Assembly (NCBI RefSeq): GCF_002379585.1
Contig: NZ_DFUE01000075.1
Coordinates: 2,884 to 66,883, forward strand
DNA: 64,000 nucleotides
Reading direction: 5' to 3'
Source: Pseudomonas sp. UBA4194
GTDB taxonomy: Bacteria > Pseudomonadota > Gammaproteobacteria > Pseudomonadales > Pseudomonadaceae
This document shows positions 1 through 10,987 of this stretch, one piece after another. How positions within the stretch are numbered: the stretch's first letter is position 1; each line of letters starts with the position of its first letter. A model generated the notes under the pieces. The model worked only from the letters and a program-made list of their open reading frames with translations. It was not told the origin of the DNA and did not search any database. A program made the position numbers and the translations under genes.

Positions 1-54
1 TACAGCCGCGAAGAGGCCCCCACACCAAACCCACAATCCGAATCCCCCTCGCAG

Positions 55-144
55 CTACCTTCCGCTTAATCTTTTCAGCCAGGGAATGCCGAACTTCCGC
101 ACAATCCCCTCCCATGTAACGTACGCATTGAAAGATTTGTACAC
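55..144 (-). CDS. possible 29-aa micro-ORF, second of a pair
   Basis: A GTG codon is preceded by AAGGAG nine bases upstream and opens a 29-residue frame beginning MYKSFNAYVTWEGIVRKFG and ending with basic residues (KRLSGR). It starts three bases after the stop of another micro-ORF (148..207, minus), so the two could be translated in tandem. I do not recognise the peptide. The only support is the ribosome binding site and the coupled arrangement, so this may be chance. Confidence 0.22.
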   Translation of the reverse strand: MYKSFNAYVTWEGIVRKFGIPWLKRLSGR

Positions 145-147
145 TAA

Positions 148-207
148 TTATTTCTCCTTACGAATCAACACGTTGCAGAAGTAACGCGCCGTTCGACGGT
201 CAGACAT
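148..207 (-). CDS. possible 19-aa micro-ORF, first of a pair
   Basis: An ATG six bases after a strong GGGAGG site opens a 19-residue frame, MSDRRTARYFCNVLIRKEK. A TATATA box lies about 15-20 bases upstream of the start. It diverges from the DUF1652 gene at 326 and is followed by a second micro-ORF with its own AAGGAG site. It could be a leader peptide or small protein. No family is recognised; confidence is low because of the length. Confidence 0.25.
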   Translation of the reverse strand: MSDRRTARYFCNVLIRKEK

Positions 208-325
208 TGCGCGCCTCCCGCTACGGGTATATACCGTTGAAACATCCGCCACAGGCCATCGCCCCGACAGGATTCGTCGGCGTACCGGACGGAAGCACTG
301 GAACCCGCTATCGAGGAGACACGCC

Positions 326-592
326 ATGCTACCGCTTGGACTCTGCGCACTGGAGTTGCGCAGCATCATCGAACACGCCTTCCTGCCTCGGCATTGCGTC
401 TGCGCGGTCAACCCCGACCAGTCCATGTCGGTGGAAATCAAGGATCCGAAGACCGGACACGTGGACCTGTTCGTGCCGAGCATTTCCATCGAGAGACTGA
501 GCAACACTCGGGAGATCTCCAACCTGATCGCTGAACTGCGTCACCAGCTCCAGAGTCAGCCGCGAACGTTCGCACCGGCCAAGGCCGGCTGA
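326..592 (+). CDS. DUF1652 domain protein
   Basis: An 88-residue protein matching the small DUF1652 family that is frequent in Pseudomonas. The family pattern is visible: an N-terminal stretch ending LRSIIEHAFLP, a central segment with NPDQSMSVEIKDP and VDLFVPSI, and the C-terminal helix ISNLIAELRHQL. There is no signal peptide or membrane segment, so it is probably cytoplasmic. The function of the family is unknown. The ATG is preceded by a GAGGAG site (CGAGGAGACACGCC). It is a single-gene unit: a hairpin with a T run follows the stop, and tpx has its own leader. Confidence 0.82.
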   Translation: MLPLGLCALELRSIIEHAFLPRHCVCAVNPDQSMSVEIKDPKTGHVDLFVPSISIERLSNTREISNLIAELRHQLQSQPRTFAPAKAG

Positions 593-601
593 GTCGGGAT
601 T

Positions 602-629
602 GCACGCCTGCGCTTCGCGTGTTTTTTTT
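602..629 (+). terminator. intrinsic terminator of the DUF1652 gene
   Basis: A short stem (CACGC pairing with GCGTG) is followed at once by eight T residues. It lies just after the DUF1652 stop codon and well before the tpx start, the form and place of a Rho-independent terminator. Confidence 0.6.
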
Positions 630-706
630 CATGTACTGCGTAGGTCAGCCGTCACGTTTCGTGGTTAACTTTGTCCTTTCCCAACACCACGAGAAGGACA
701 CTGTTC

Positions 707-1207
707 ATGGCTCAAGTGACCCACAAAGGCAACCCGATCAAGGTCAATGGCGAACTGCCCAAGGCCGGTGCCCAGGCACCGGCCTTCACCCTCGTCGCCG
801 GTAACCTGGCCGATGTCGCGCTGACCGAGCTGGCTGGCAAGCGCAAGGTACTGAACATCTTCCCAAGCATCGACACGCCCACCTGCGCCACCTCCGTGCG
901 CAAGTTCAATGCCCAGGCCAACGATGTCGCCAACACCACCATCCTGTGCATCTCCGCCGACCTGCCTTTCGCCCAGGCGCGGTTCTGCGGTGCAGAAGGT
1001 CTGGAAAACGTCAAGAACCTGTCCACGTTCCGTGCCCATGATTTCCATGAAGCCTACGGTGTCGATATCGCCGAAGGCCCGCTCACGGGCCTGACTGCCC
1101 GCGCTGTGGTCGTCCTGGATGAAAACAACAAGGTCCTGCACAGCGAACTGGTTCCGGAAATCGGCCAGGAGCCTGATTACGAAGCCGCCCTGGCCGTTCT
1201 CAAGTAA
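707..1207 (+). CDS. tpx: thiol peroxidase Tpx
   Basis: An atypical 2-Cys peroxiredoxin of 166 residues that reduces hydrogen peroxide and alkyl hydroperoxides using thioredoxin. The peroxidatic cysteine lies in [10 protein letters not shown] (Cys60) and the resolving cysteine in RFCGAEGLE (Cys94), the spacing of E. coli Tpx. The start [13 protein letters not shown] is typical of the family and follows a GAGAAGGA site; an upstream in-frame ATG at 671 gives an extension the family lacks. The protein is probably cytoplasmic here, since no signal peptide is visible. It is a single-gene unit, with a hairpin after the stop. Confidence 0.96.
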   Translation: MAQVTHKGNPIKVNGELPKAGAQAPAFTLVAGNLADVALTELAGKRKVLNIFPSIDTPTCATSVRKFNAQANDVANTTILCISADLPFAQARFCGAEGLENVKNLSTFRAHDFHEAYGVDIAEGPLTGLTARAVVVLDENNKVLHSELVPEIGQEPDYEAALAVLK

Positions 1208-1218
1208 GCATCGTACCG

Positions 1219-1249
1219 CTGCGGGGACGGCGGCTCGCCGTCTTCGCAG
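1219..1249 (+). terminator. hairpin after tpx, possible terminator
   Basis: A stable imperfect stem (CTGCGGGGACGGCG paired with CGCCGTCTTCGCAG around a short loop) lies 12 bases after the tpx stop. There is no clear T run, so it may act as a transcript end-stabiliser rather than a classical terminator. Confidence 0.4.
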
Positions 1250-1361
1250 ATTCTCGCTGCATCATCCTGTCTCCAAAAGTAAATTGCCGGTAAAGGCGCT
1301 TTGCTTCTGCATTCCGACTGCTTATCGTTCAGCCTCCCCAAAGTAGAAGCTCATCCGCACA

Positions 1362-2666
1362 ATGGTCGATCATTCAATGCAACCCCCAGGTTCCCGCAAA
1401 TCTCGTCGCTGGCTGTTCGGCCTCTTGGTTCTGATCGTTATCGTCGCCCTGTGCTGGTGGTTCTGGCCTGGCAGCAAAAAAGCCGGCGAAGGGCGCACCG
1501 CTGACGGCAAGCCGGCGGCTGCTGCCGGGCGCACCGGGCCGGCGCGGCCAGGCTTCGGGGGCTCCGCGGAACCGACGCCGGTGCGGGTGGCCCCTGTGAC
1601 CATTGGCGACTTCCCGATCTACTACAAGGCACTGGGTACGGTTACCGCCACCAACACCGTGAATGTGCGCAGCCGCGTCGCCGGTGAACTGGTCAAGGTC
1701 AACTTTCAGGAAGGCCAGCGGGTCAAGGCCGGGGACCTGCTTGCCCAGATCGACCCACGCAGCTACCAGATCGCCCTGCAGCAGGCCGAAGGCACGCTGG
1801 CGCAGAACCAGGCCCAACTGAAGAACGCGCAGATCGATCTGCAGCGCTATAAAGGCCTGTTCGCCGAAGACAGCATCGCCCGTCAGACCCTCGACACCCA
1901 GCAGGCGCTGGTCGGCCAGTACCAAGGCACCATCAAGACCAATCAGGCCGCGGTCAACGACGCCAAGCTCAACCTGGACTTCACCCAGATCCGCGCCCCA
2001 ATCGCCGGCCGTCTGGGTCTGCGTCAACTCGACATCGGCAACCTGGTGGCCGCCAACGACACCACGGCGCTGGTAGTGATTACCCAGGTACAACCGATCA
2101 CCGTGGCGTTCACCTTGCCCGAGAGCGAGTTGACGCCCGTGCTCGCGCGCTACCGCAGTGGTGCCAGCCTGGCCGTCGAGGCCTGGGACCGCGGCGACAC
2201 CCGCAAGCAGGCCACCGGCGTGCTCGGCAGCCTGGACAACCAGATCGACACCAGCACCGGCACACTCAAGTTCAAGGCACGCTTCGAAAACCAGGACGAG
2301 GCGTTGTTCCCCAACCAGTTCGTCAACGTGCGGCTGTTGTCCGACACCCTGAAGGGCGCGATTCTGGTGCCGGCCGCTGCTGTGCAATATGGCGTCGATG
2401 GCACCTTCGTCTATGCAATGGACGGCGACGACAAAGTCAAGATTCGTCCATTGAAGGTGGGTGCCACCGACGGCACCCACACCGTGGTTCAGGAAGGCCT
2501 GGCCCAGGGCGACCGTGTGGTGCTGGAAGGCACCGACCGCCTGCGCGAGGGCAGCAAGGTCGAGGTGGTCAATGACAGCGCCGAAGTCCCGACTTCGCCC
2601 GGCCAGCACCTGCAGGGCAAGGACGGCGCAGCAGCCACCGGCGAGAAGGGCAAGACCGGCGCATGA
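1362..2666 (+). CDS. muxA: MuxA, RND periplasmic adaptor
   Basis: The 434-residue membrane-fusion subunit of a MuxABC-OpmB (MdtABC-type) multidrug pump. It links the inner-membrane transporter to the outer-membrane channel. Residues ~16-36 form a membrane anchor after a basic start (SRKSRRW). A Gly/Pro/Ala-rich linker runs to ~70, then the biotinyl-lipoyl half-motif [18 protein letters not shown], a long Gln-rich alpha-hairpin (~135-190) and the beta-barrel domain. The C-terminus is a low-complexity tail. The ATG at 1362 or the one at 1377 (MQPPGSRKS) could be used. It is the first gene of the operon; its stop overlaps the muxB start by 4 bases. Confidence 0.93.
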   Translation: MVDHSMQPPGSRKSRRWLFGLLVLIVIVALCWWFWPGSKKAGEGRTADGKPAAAAGRTGPARPGFGGSAEPTPVRVAPVTIGDFPIYYKALGTVTATNTVNVRSRVAGELVKVNFQEGQRVKAGDLLAQIDPRSYQIALQQAEGTLAQNQAQLKNAQIDLQRYKGLFAEDSIARQTLDTQQALVGQYQGTIKTNQAAVNDAKLNLDFTQIRAPIAGRLGLRQLDIGNLVAANDTTALVVITQVQPITVAFTLPESELTPVLARYRSGASLAVEAWDRGDTRKQATGVLGSLDNQIDTSTGTLKFKARFENQDEALFPNQFVNVRLLSDTLKGAILVPAAAVQYGVDGTFVYAMDGDDKVKIRPLKVGATDGTHTVVQEGLAQGDRVVLEGTDRLREGSKVEVVNDSAEVPTSPGQHLQGKDGAAATGEKGKTGA

Positions 2667-5600
2667 ATATTTCGCGGCTGTTCATCCTGCGCCCCGTCGC
2701 CACCACGTTGACCATGTTGGCCATCGTCCTGGCCGGGGTGCTTGCCTATCGGCTGTTGCCGGTCTCGGCCTTGCCCCAGGTCGATTATCCGACCATCCGG
2801 GTCATGACCCTGTACCCCGGCGCCAGCCCACAGGTGATGACCAGTGCCGTCACGGCGCCCCTGGAACGGCAGTTTGGGCAAATGCCCGGGCTGACCCAGA
2901 TGGCCTCCACCAGTTCCGGCGGGGCGTCGGTACTGACCCTGCGCTTCAGCCTTGAAATCAACATGGACGTTGCCGAGCAGCAGGTGCAGGCCGCGATCAA
3001 CGCCGCCAGCAACCTCTTGCCTTCCGATCTGCCCGCACCGCCGGTGTACAACAAGGTCAACCCGGCCGATACCCCGGTGCTCACCGTGGCCATCAGCTCC
3101 AAAACCATGCCGCTGCCCAAGCTCAACGACCTGGTCGACACCCGCATGGCGCAGAAGATTGCCCAGATCAGCGGCGTCGGCATGGTCAGCATTGCCGGCG
3201 GCCAGCGCCAAGCGGTGCGGATCAAGGTCAACCCCGAGGCTCTGGCCGCCAACGGCCTGAACCTGTCCGACGTGCGCACCCTGATTGGCGCGTCCAACGT
3301 CAACCAGCCCAAGGGCAACTTCGACGGCCCGACGCGCGTGTCGATGCTCGACGCCAACGATCAACTGCGCTCGCCCGAGGAATACGCCAATCTGATCCTG
3401 GCCTATAACAACGGCGGCCCCTTGCGCCTGCGGGACGTGGCTGAAATCGTCGATGGCGCCGAGAACGAGCGCCTGGCGGCCTGGGCCAACCAGAACCAGG
3501 CGGTATTGCTCAACATTCAGCGCCAGCCGGGGGCCAACGTCATCGACGTGGTCGACCGCATCAAGGCTTTGCTGCCCACCATCACCGACACCATGCCGGC
3601 CGGTCTGGACGTCACGGTGCTCACCGACCGCACCCAGACCATCCGCGCGTCGGTAACCGACGTGCAGCATGAACTGCTGATCGCCATTGCCCTGGTGGTG
3701 ATGGTGACGTTCCTGTTCCTGCGCCGGTTCAGCGCCACGCTCATTCCCTCCATCGCCGTGCCGCTGTCTCTGGTGGGCACCTTTGGCGTGATGTACCTGG
3801 CCGGATTCTCCATCAACAACCTCACGCTGATGGCGCTGACCATTGCCACCGGCTTTGTGGTGGACGATGCGATCGTCATGCTGGAGAACATCTCGCGGCA
3901 CATCGAAGAAGGCGAGACGCCGATGCAGGCCGCCCTCAAGGGCGCGCGGCAGATCGGTTTCACCTTGCTGTCGCTGACCTTCTCGCTGATCGCCGTGCTG
4001 ATCCCGTTGCTGTTCATGGCCGACGTGGTAGGCCGGCTGTTCCGGGAATTCGCCATCACCCTGGCCGTGGCTATCCTGATTTCCCTGGTGGTGTCGCTCA
4101 CGCTGACGCCGATGATGTGCGCACGCCTGCTCAAGCGCGAACCCAAGGAAGAGGAGCAGAGCCGTTTCTACAAGGCCAGCGGAGCCTGGATCGACTGGCT
4201 GATCGCTCGCTACGCCACGGGGCTGCAATGGGTGCTGCGCCATCAGCCGCTGACCTTGCTGGTGGCCGTCGCCACCCTGGGCCTCACGGTGCTGCTGTAT
4301 GTCGTGGTGCCCAAGGGCTTTTTTCCGGTGCAGGACACCGGGGTCATCCAGGGCATTTCCGAAGCGCCGCAGTCCATCTCGTTCAAAGCCATGAGCGAGC
4401 GCCAGCAGGCGCTGGCCAAAATCATCCTGCAAGACCCGGCCGTGTCCAGCCTGTCCTCCTACATTGGTGTGGACGGCGACAACGCCACCCTCAACAGCGG
4501 TCGCCTGCTGATCAACCTCAAGCCTCACGCCGAGCGCGACTTGACTGCCAGCCAGGTGATCGCCCGGCTGCAGCCGGAAGTGGACAAGCTGTTGGGCATG
4601 CGCCTGTTCATGCAACCGGTCCAGGACTTGACCATCGAGGACCGCGTCAGCCGTACCCAGTATCAATTCAGCCTGTCGTCACCCGACGCCGACATGCTGG
4701 CGCTGTGGAGCGGCAAACTGGTGGATGCCCTGCGCCAGCGCCCGGAGCTCACGGACGTGGCCAGCGATCTGCAGGACAAGGGCCTGCAGGTGTATCTGGT
4801 GATCGACCGCGATGCTGCCAAGCGGGTAGGGGTGGACGTAGCCGATATCACCGACGCGCTCTACGACGCGTTCGGCCAGCGCCAGATTTCCACCATCTAC
4901 ACCCAGGCCAGCCAGTACCGGGTCGTACTCCAGGCCGCCAATGGCAACAGCATCGGCCCGCAGGCGCTGGAACAGATCTACGTCAAGGCCAGCGTCAACG
5001 GCACGGGCACCACCAACCAGACCTCCGACAGCGACACCACTGCCACCAGCGGTACCCAGGTGCGCCTTTCGAGTCTGGCCCATATCGAACAGCGCCAGGC
5101 ACAGTTGGCGATCACCCACATCGGCCAGTTTCCGGCCGTGATGATGTCCTTCAACCTGGCCGACGGCGTTGCCCTGGGCAAGGCCGTCGAAGTGATCGAC
5201 CAGGTGCAGCAGGACATCGGCATGCCGCTGGGCGTGCAGACCCAGTTCCAGGGCGCTGCCGAGGCCTTCCAGGCCTCGTTGCAGAGCACTTTGCTGCTGG
5301 TGCTTGCCGCGGTGGTGACCATGTACATCGTGTTAGGTGTGCTGTATGAAAGCTACATCCACCCCATCACCATTCTCTCGACCCTGCCATCCGCTGCGGT
5401 GGGCGCGTTGCTGGCGTTGATCCTCAGCGGCAACGACCTGGGCATGATCGCCATCATCGGTATCATTCTGTTGATCGGCATCGTCAAGAAAAACGCCATC
5501 ATGATGATCGACTTCGCCCTGGACGCCGAGCGCAACCAGGGGCTCGACCCGCAGACGGCGATCTACCAGGCGGCGTTGCTGAGGTTCCGGCCGATCCTCA

Positions 5601-5818
5601 TGACCACCCTGGCGGCGCTGTTCGGTGCCGTGCCATTGATGCTCGCCACGGGTTCCGGCGCCGAGCTGCGCCAGCCGCTGGGTCTGGTAATGGTCGGCGG
5701 CTTGCTGGTCAGCCAGGTGCTGACGCTGTTCACCACGCCGGTGATCTATCTGTACTTCGACCGCCTGGGCCGTCGCTGGAGACGCAAGTCGGCCAGCACC
5801 GAGCAGGCTGAAGCATGA
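2663..5818 (+). CDS. muxB: MuxB, RND multidrug transporter subunit
   Basis: A 1051-residue inner-membrane RND transporter, one of two non-identical subunits that work together in MdtABC/MuxABC pumps, driven by proton influx. It opens with the family's [15 protein letters not shown]. The proton-relay pair is present in TM4 ([14 protein letters not shown]), and the end of the large periplasmic loop leads into the C-terminal repeat with [19 protein letters not shown] and [16 protein letters not shown]. Length and two-fold repeat are normal for the family. ATGA overlaps join it to muxA and muxC, implying coupled translation. Substrates cannot be read from sequence; P. aeruginosa MuxABC-OpmB handles novobiocin, aztreonam and macrolides. 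Confidence 0.95.
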   Translation: MNISRLFILRPVATTLTMLAIVLAGVLAYRLLPVSALPQVDYPTIRVMTLYPGASPQVMTSAVTAPLERQFGQMPGLTQMASTSSGGASVLTLRFSLEINMDVAEQQVQAAINAASNLLPSDLPAPPVYNKVNPADTPVLTVAISSKTMPLPKLNDLVDTRMAQKIAQISGVGMVSIAGGQRQAVRIKVNPEALAANGLNLSDVRTLIGASNVNQPKGNFDGPTRVSMLDANDQLRSPEEYANLILAYNNGGPLRLRDVAEIVDGAENERLAAWANQNQAVLLNIQRQPGANVIDVVDRIKALLPTITDTMPAGLDVTVLTDRTQTIRASVTDVQHELLIAIALVVMVTFLFLRRFSATLIPSIAVPLSLVGTFGVMYLAGFSINNLTLMALTIATGFVVDDAIVMLENISRHIEEGETPMQAALKGARQIGFTLLSLTFSLIAVLIPLLFMADVVGRLFREFAITLAVAILISLVVSLTLTPMMCARLLKREPKEEEQSRFYKASGAWIDWLIARYATGLQWVLRHQPLTLLVAVATLGLTVLLYVVVPKGFFPVQDTGVIQGISEAPQSISFKAMSERQQALAKIILQDPAVSSLSSYIGVDGDNATLNSGRLLINLKPHAERDLTASQVIARLQPEVDKLLGMRLFMQPVQDLTIEDRVSRTQYQFSLSSPDADMLALWSGKLVDALRQRPELTDVASDLQDKGLQVYLVIDRDAAKRVGVDVADITDALYDAFGQRQISTIYTQASQYRVVLQAANGNSIGPQALEQIYVKASVNGTGTTNQTSDSDTTATSGTQVRLSSLAHIEQRQAQLAITHIGQFPAVMMSFNLADGVALGKAVEVIDQVQQDIGMPLGVQTQFQGAAEAFQASLQSTLLLVLAAVVTMYIVLGVLYESYIHPITILSTLPSAAVGALLALILSGNDLGMIAIIGIILLIGIVKKNAIMMIDFALDAERNQGLDPQTAIYQAALLRFRPILMTTLAALFGAVPLMLATGSGAELRQPLGLVMVGGLLVSQVLTLFTTPVIYLYFDRLGRRWRRKSASTEQAEA

Positions 5819-8800
5819 ACCTCTCCGGACCTTTCATCCGACGGCCAGTGGCCACGTTCCTGATGAGCGTGGCGATCATGCTGCTCGGTGGCGTGAGTTT
5901 CGGCCTGTTGCCGGTGTCTCCACTGCCGAACATGGACTTCCCGGTAATCGTGGTCTCGGCCAACCTGTCCGGGGCCAGCCCGGAAGTGATGGCCTCCACC
6001 GTGGCGACACCGCTGGAGCGCTCGTTCGGCGCGATACCGGGCGTGACCACCATGAGCAGCCGTTCCAGCCAGGGTTCGACCCGGGTGATCCTGCAGTTCG
6101 ACATGGGCCGCGACATCAACGGCGCGGCGCGAGAAGTGCAGGCGGCCATCAATGCCTCGCGCAATCTGCTGCCCAGCGGCATGCGCAGCATGCCCACCTA
6201 CCGCAAGGTAAACCCAGCCCAAGCCCCCATAATGGTGTTGGCGCTGACCTCCGATGTGCTGGAAAAGGGCGAACTCTACGACCTGGCCTCCACGATTCTG
6301 TCGCAGAGCCTGTCCCAGGTCTCCGGGGTCGGTGAAGTACAGATCGGCGGCAGTTCGCTTCCCGCGGTACGCGTCGAACTGGAACCGCAACTGCTCAATC
6401 AGTACAACGTGTCCCTGGACGACGTTCGCTCGGCCATCGACGGCGCCAACGTGCGCCGGCCCATGGGTTTCGTCGAAGACGGCGAGCGGCAGTGGCAGGT
6501 GCGGGCCAACGATCAGTTGGAAAAGGCCGACGACTACAAGCCGCTGATCATTCGCTACCAGGACGGCTCGGTGTTGCGGCTCAGCGATGTGGCCAAGGTC
6601 ACCGATGCCGTGGAAGATCGCTACAACAGCGGTTTCTTCAATGACAAGGCGGCGGTGGCGGTGGTCGTCAACCGCCAGGCGGGCGCCAACATCATCGAGA
6701 CCGTCAACCGGATCAAGGAACAATTGCCGGCGCTCGAGGCCGTACTGCCGGCCACGGTCAAGCTCGACCTGGCGATGGACCGTTCGCCGGTGATCAAGGC
6801 CACTCTGCATGAGGCCGAGATGACCTTGCTGATTGCCGTGGTGCTGGTCGTGCTGGTGGTTTTCCTGTTTCTGGGCAGTTTCCGAGCGTCGCTGATTCCG
6901 ACCCTGGCGGTACCTGTGTCGCTGGTGGGCACTTTTGCCGTGATGTACCTGTGGGGGTTTTCGCTCAACAACCTGTCGCTGATGGCGCTGATCCTCGCTA
7001 CCGGGCTGGTGGTGGACGATGCCATCGTGGTGCTGGAGAACATATCCCGGCACATCGACGACGGTGTTGCGCCCATGCGCGCCGCCTACCTGGGCACCCA
7101 GGAGGTAGGCTTTACCCTGTTGTCGATGAACGTCTCATTGGTAGCGGTGTTCTTGTCGATCCTGTTCATGGGCGGGATCATCGAAAACCTGTTCCGGGAA
7201 TTTTCCATCACCCTGGCGGTGGCCATCGTCGTGTCGCTGTTCGTGTCCCTGACCCTGACGCCGATGCTCTGCTCGCGCTGGCTCAAACCCCACGACCCAC
7301 GCCACGACAATCGCTTGCAGCGTTGGAGCGACCGGGTCAACCGGCGGATGGTGGCCGGCTACGATCGCAGTCTGGGTTGGGTGCTGCGCCATCGTCGGCT
7401 GACCTTGTTGAGTTTGCTGGTGACCATCGTGGTCAACGTGGCGCTGTACGTGGTGGTGCCCAAGACCTTCATGCCCCAGCAGGACACCGGCCAGTTGATC
7501 GGTTTCGTGCGTGGCGATGATGGGCTGTCGTTCGCGGTGATGCAGCCGAAGATGGAGATCTTTCGCCAAGCCCTGTTGGCCGATCCGGCCGTGGACAGCG
7601 TGGCGGGCTTCATCGGCGGCAACAACGGAACCAACAACGCCACTGTGCTGGTGCGGCTCAAACCGGTGGAGGAGCGCGGGCTCGATGCCCAGAAGGTCAT
7701 CGAACGCCTGCGCAAGACCTTGCCCAAGGTGCCCGGCGCCCGGCTGATGCTGATGGCCGATCAGGACCTGCAGTTCGGCGGGGCCCGAGAGCAGAGTACC
7801 TCGCAGTATTCCTACATCATCCAGAGCGGCGACCTGGCCGCACTGCGGGCCTGGTACCCGAAGATCGTCACCGCGCTGCGCGCATTGCCGGAACTGACCG
7901 CCATCGACGCCCGGGAGGGCAGGGGGGCGGCGCAGATCACCCTGATCGTCGACCGCGACCAGGCCAAGCGCCTGGGTATCGACATGAGTACCGTTACCTC
8001 GGTGCTCAACAATGCCTACAGTCAGCGGCAGATTTCCACCATCTACGACAGCTTGAACCAGTACAAGGTAGTGATGGAGATCAACCCCAAGTACGCCCAG
8101 GACCCCATCACCCTGGAGCAGGTGCAGGTGATCACGTCCGACAACAAGCGCGTGCCGCTGTCCAGCATCGCCCACTACGAGAACAGTCTGGCCGACGACA
8201 GCGTCAGCCACGAAGGTCAGTTTGCTTCCGAAAGCATTTCGTTCGATCTGGCCGAAGGCGTGACGCTGGATGTCGCCACCCCGGCCATCGAGCGGGCACT
8301 GGCCAAGGTGGGCCTGCCCGAAGACATCATCGTCAAGGTGGCGGGCACAGGCGATGCCTTCGCGTCCACGCAGAAGGGCCAACCCTGGATGATCCTGGGG
8401 GCACTGGTGGCGGTCTATCTGGTGCTGGGCATCCTCTACGAAAGCTACATCCACCCGTTGACCATTCTTTCCACGTTGCCGTCCGCCGGCGTTGGCGCCT
8501 TGCTCAGCATTTACCTCACCGGCGGGCAGTTCAGCCTGATTTCCCTGCTGGGGCTATTCCTGTTGATCGGCGTGGTCAAGAAGAACGCCATCATGATGAT
8601 CGACCTCGCGCTGCAGCTTGAGCGCAATGAAGGCCTGGCCCCGGCGGAGTCGATTCGTCAGGCCTGCCTGTTGCGTCTGCGGCCGATCCTGATGACCACC
8701 CTGGCGGCGATCCTCGGCGCCCTGCCGCTGATGCTCAGCAGCGCGGCAGGCGCTGAGATGCGCCGGCCGCTGGGCCTGACCATCATTGGCGGTCTGGTGT

Positions 8801-8922
8801 TCAGCCAGGTGCTGACGCTCTATACCACTCCCGTCGTTTACCTCTATCTCGACCGCTTGCGCCATCGTTTCAACAATTGGCGCGGCGTGCGTACCGATGC
8901 CGCTCTGGACACCCCGCTATGA
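5815..8922 (+). CDS. muxC: MuxC, RND multidrug transporter subunit
   Basis: The partner of MuxB, 1035 residues, with the same architecture: start [17 protein letters not shown], the TM4 acidic pair in [14 protein letters not shown], and [19 protein letters not shown] near the C-terminus. In E. coli MdtB/MdtC the two subunits form a 2:1 heterotrimer, with proton translocation and drug binding divided between them; the same is expected here but is inferred. Its start overlaps the muxB stop and its stop overlaps the opmB start, both through ATGA, so four proteins of one pump are made from one tightly coupled message. Confidence 0.95.
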   Translation: MNLSGPFIRRPVATFLMSVAIMLLGGVSFGLLPVSPLPNMDFPVIVVSANLSGASPEVMASTVATPLERSFGAIPGVTTMSSRSSQGSTRVILQFDMGRDINGAAREVQAAINASRNLLPSGMRSMPTYRKVNPAQAPIMVLALTSDVLEKGELYDLASTILSQSLSQVSGVGEVQIGGSSLPAVRVELEPQLLNQYNVSLDDVRSAIDGANVRRPMGFVEDGERQWQVRANDQLEKADDYKPLIIRYQDGSVLRLSDVAKVTDAVEDRYNSGFFNDKAAVAVVVNRQAGANIIETVNRIKEQLPALEAVLPATVKLDLAMDRSPVIKATLHEAEMTLLIAVVLVVLVVFLFLGSFRASLIPTLAVPVSLVGTFAVMYLWGFSLNNLSLMALILATGLVVDDAIVVLENISRHIDDGVAPMRAAYLGTQEVGFTLLSMNVSLVAVFLSILFMGGIIENLFREFSITLAVAIVVSLFVSLTLTPMLCSRWLKPHDPRHDNRLQRWSDRVNRRMVAGYDRSLGWVLRHRRLTLLSLLVTIVVNVALYVVVPKTFMPQQDTGQLIGFVRGDDGLSFAVMQPKMEIFRQALLADPAVDSVAGFIGGNNGTNNATVLVRLKPVEERGLDAQKVIERLRKTLPKVPGARLMLMADQDLQFGGAREQSTSQYSYIIQSGDLAALRAWYPKIVTALRALPELTAIDAREGRGAAQITLIVDRDQAKRLGIDMSTVTSVLNNAYSQRQISTIYDSLNQYKVVMEINPKYAQDPITLEQVQVITSDNKRVPLSSIAHYENSLADDSVSHEGQFASESISFDLAEGVTLDVATPAIERALAKVGLPEDIIVKVAGTGDAFASTQKGQPWMILGALVAVYLVLGILYESYIHPLTILSTLPSAGVGALLSIYLTGGQFSLISLLGLFLLIGVVKKNAIMMIDLALQLERNEGLAPAESIRQACLLRLRPILMTTLAAILGALPLMLSSAAGAEMRRPLGLTIIGGLVFSQVLTLYTTPVVYLYLDRLRHRFNNWRGVRTDAALDTPL

Positions 8923-10373
8923 TCGATCCCGTTTCCCTGCGCGGTTCGCGCCTGCTCAGCCTGGCCCTGTGCTCGATAATGCTCAGCGCCTGTGCCATAG
9001 GCCCGGATTACCAACGGCCGCCGCTGTCCACCCCCGCACAGTTCAAACAGGCCGAAGGCTGGCGCCAGGCCAGTCCCAGCGATGCGCTGGCCCGTGGCGC
9101 CTGGTGGGAGCTGTACGGCGATCCTCAACTCAATGGTCTGGTTCAGCGGCTCAATACGTCCAACCAGACCGTTGCTCAATACGAAGCCCAGTACCGTCAG
9201 GCCCAGGCCTTGGTGCGCAGTACCCGCGGTGCGCTGTTCCCCACGGTCGACCTCAGTGCCGGCAAGACCCGCGCCAGCCAGGGCACGGGCAGCAGCGGAT
9301 CAAGCCTGAGCCAGTCGGGCAGCGGCATTCGCAACACCTACAACACCCAGCTGGGGGTGAGCTGGGAGGCCGATATCTGGGGCAAGTTGCGCCGCGGCCT
9401 CGAAGCCGATCGGGCCAGCGCTCAGGCCAGTCTGGCTGACCTCGCAGCCATGCGCCTGAGCTTACAATCGGAGCTGGTGCAGAATTATTTGCAGCTGCGC
9501 GTGATCGATGAGCAGAAGCGCTTGCTGGAGTCCACGGTCGACACCTATCAACGCTCGCTGAACTTGACCCAGAACCAATACCGCGCCGGGATCTCGGGGC
9601 GCGATGCGGTGTTCCAGGCGCAAACCCAGCTCAAGAGCACCCAGGCCGATCTGATCGACCTGATCTGGCAGCGCGCGCAACTGGAGAACGCCATCGCCGT
9701 GCTGGTCGGCGTGGCGCCCTCGGAACTCAGCGTTGCGCCCAGCACCGAAATCCCGGCGTTACCGGAGATTCCCCTGGCCGTTCCTTCGCAGTTGTTGGAG
9801 CGGCGCCCGGACATTGCCTCCGCCGAGCGTTCGGTCATGGCCGCCAATGCCGAGATCGGCGTGGCCAAGACGGCCTATTTCCCGGACCTGACCCTGAGCC
9901 TGGCCGGCGGCTACAGCAGCAGCAGCTTCAGCAACTGGGTGTCGCTACCCAATCGCTTCTGGTCGGTGGGCCCACAGTTGGCGATGACCCTGTTCGACGG
10001 CGGCCAGCGCGCGGCCGAGGTCGATCGCAGCGAGGCAGCCTACGACCAGACGGTCGCGCAGTACCGTCAGACCGTGCTCGATGGCTTCCGCGAAGTCGAA
10101 GACTACATGAGCCAGTTGAAAGTCTATGGCGACGAAGCACAGGTGCGCGATGAAGCGCTTCAGGCCGCTCGTGAATCCCTGCGATTGACCTCCAATCAAT
10201 ACAAGGCCGGGCTGATTGGCTATCTCGATGTAGTGAACGTGCAAGCCACGGCGTTGAGCAACGAGCGCAGTGTGCTGACCTTGCTGCAGAGCAGGCTGGT
10301 GGCAAGCGTCCAACTGATCGCAGCACTGGGCGGCGGCTGGCAACCACAACCCGACTCCACCCCCGACCCGTAG
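8919..10373 (+). CDS. opmB: OpmB, outer-membrane efflux lipoprotein
   Basis: A 484-residue TolC-like channel of the NodT/OprM family that completes the Mux pump. A lipoprotein signal ends in the lipobox LSAC with Cys25 to be acylated, followed by AIGPDYQRP, typical of the family. Two structural repeats are visible (LNGLVQRLNTSNQTVAQYEAQ... and the later ERRPDIASAERSVMAANAEIG). The ATG at 8919 overlaps the muxC stop; longer in-frame readings inside muxC lack a signal sequence. The TAG stop codon lies inside the first REP copy of the downstream array, so the repeat supplies the end of this gene. Confidence 0.93.
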   Translation: MIDPVSLRGSRLLSLALCSIMLSACAIGPDYQRPPLSTPAQFKQAEGWRQASPSDALARGAWWELYGDPQLNGLVQRLNTSNQTVAQYEAQYRQAQALVRSTRGALFPTVDLSAGKTRASQGTGSSGSSLSQSGSGIRNTYNTQLGVSWEADIWGKLRRGLEADRASAQASLADLAAMRLSLQSELVQNYLQLRVIDEQKRLLESTVDTYQRSLNLTQNQYRAGISGRDAVFQAQTQLKSTQADLIDLIWQRAQLENAIAVLVGVAPSELSVAPSTEIPALPEIPLAVPSQLLERRPDIASAERSVMAANAEIGVAKTAYFPDLTLSLAGGYSSSSFSNWVSLPNRFWSVGPQLAMTLFDGGQRAAEVDRSEAAYDQTVAQYRQTVLDGFREVEDYMSQLKVYGDEAQVRDEALQAARESLRLTSNQYKAGLIGYLDVVNVQATALSNERSVLTLLQSRLVASVQLIAALGGGWQPQPDSTPDP

Positions 10374-10947
10374 CAGCGGCGTAAGCCGCGTCCGGCAATA
10401 CCGCGCCCTACCTGACCCACCTCGGGGCCTCGGACCCGGCTTACGCCGGTGCTACAGGGAGGAGTCGCTTTGTGTCCGGCGAACAACCGGCTGTAGCAGC
10501 GGCGTAAGCCGCGTCCGGCAACCCCGCGGTGTATCTGACGTACCGCGGGGGCTCGGACCCGGCTTACGCCGGTGCTACAGGGGAAGCCGCTTTGTGTCCG
10601 GCGAACAACCGGCTGTAGCAGCGGCGTAAGCCGCGTCCGGCAACCCCGCGGTGTATCTGACGTACTGCGGGGCCTCGGACCCGGCTTACGCCGGTGCTAC
10701 AGGGGAAGTCGCTTTGTGTCCGGCGAACAACCGGCTGTAGCAGCGGCGTAAGCCGCGTCTGGCAACACCGCGGTGTATCTGACGTACTGCGGGGCCTCGG
10801 ACCCGGCTTACGCCGGTGCTACAGGGGAAGCCGCTTTGTGTCCGGCGAACAACCGGCTGTAGCAGCGGCGTAAGCCGCGTCCGGCAACAACGCGGTGTAT
10901 CTGACGTACTGCGGGGGCCTCGGACCCAGCTTACGCCGGTGCTACAG
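10371..10947 (+). repeat. tandem array of a ~122-bp REP-containing unit, 5 copies
   Basis: Units begin TAGCAGCGGCGTAAGCCGCG at 10371, 10494, 10616, 10738 and 10860 (periods 123, 122, 122, 122); the last ends at 10947. Each carries an inverted repeat, the left arm above and a right arm GGCTTACGCCGGTGCTACAG, about 50 bp apart, then a spacer ending GGCGAACAACCGGCTG. Copies 2-5 are nearly identical and copy 1 is the most diverged. This is a BIME-like REP array. A lone left arm of the same family is at 63860. It fills the gap between opmB and the MHYT gene; no protein-coding signal is seen inside. Confidence 0.92.
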
Positions 10948-10987
10948 TCACACCTTGTATTGTTCGTTAGCCCATTTCGAGAAATTG

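Noticed and set aside
1374..2609. Long minus-strand open frame (411 codons) across muxA
   Set aside because: It is the mirror of a high-GC gene: rich in His/Gln/Gly with no domain, while the plus strand shows a clear membrane-fusion protein.
2489..4666. 725-codon minus-strand open frame across muxB
   Set aside because: Its His/Gln/Asp-rich composition is a by-product of codon bias. The opposite strand carries complete RND motifs.
10371..10947. CRISPR array
   Set aside because: The regular ~122-bp period has no short identical repeat with variable spacers; spacers are conserved too, and each unit contains a REP inverted repeat.
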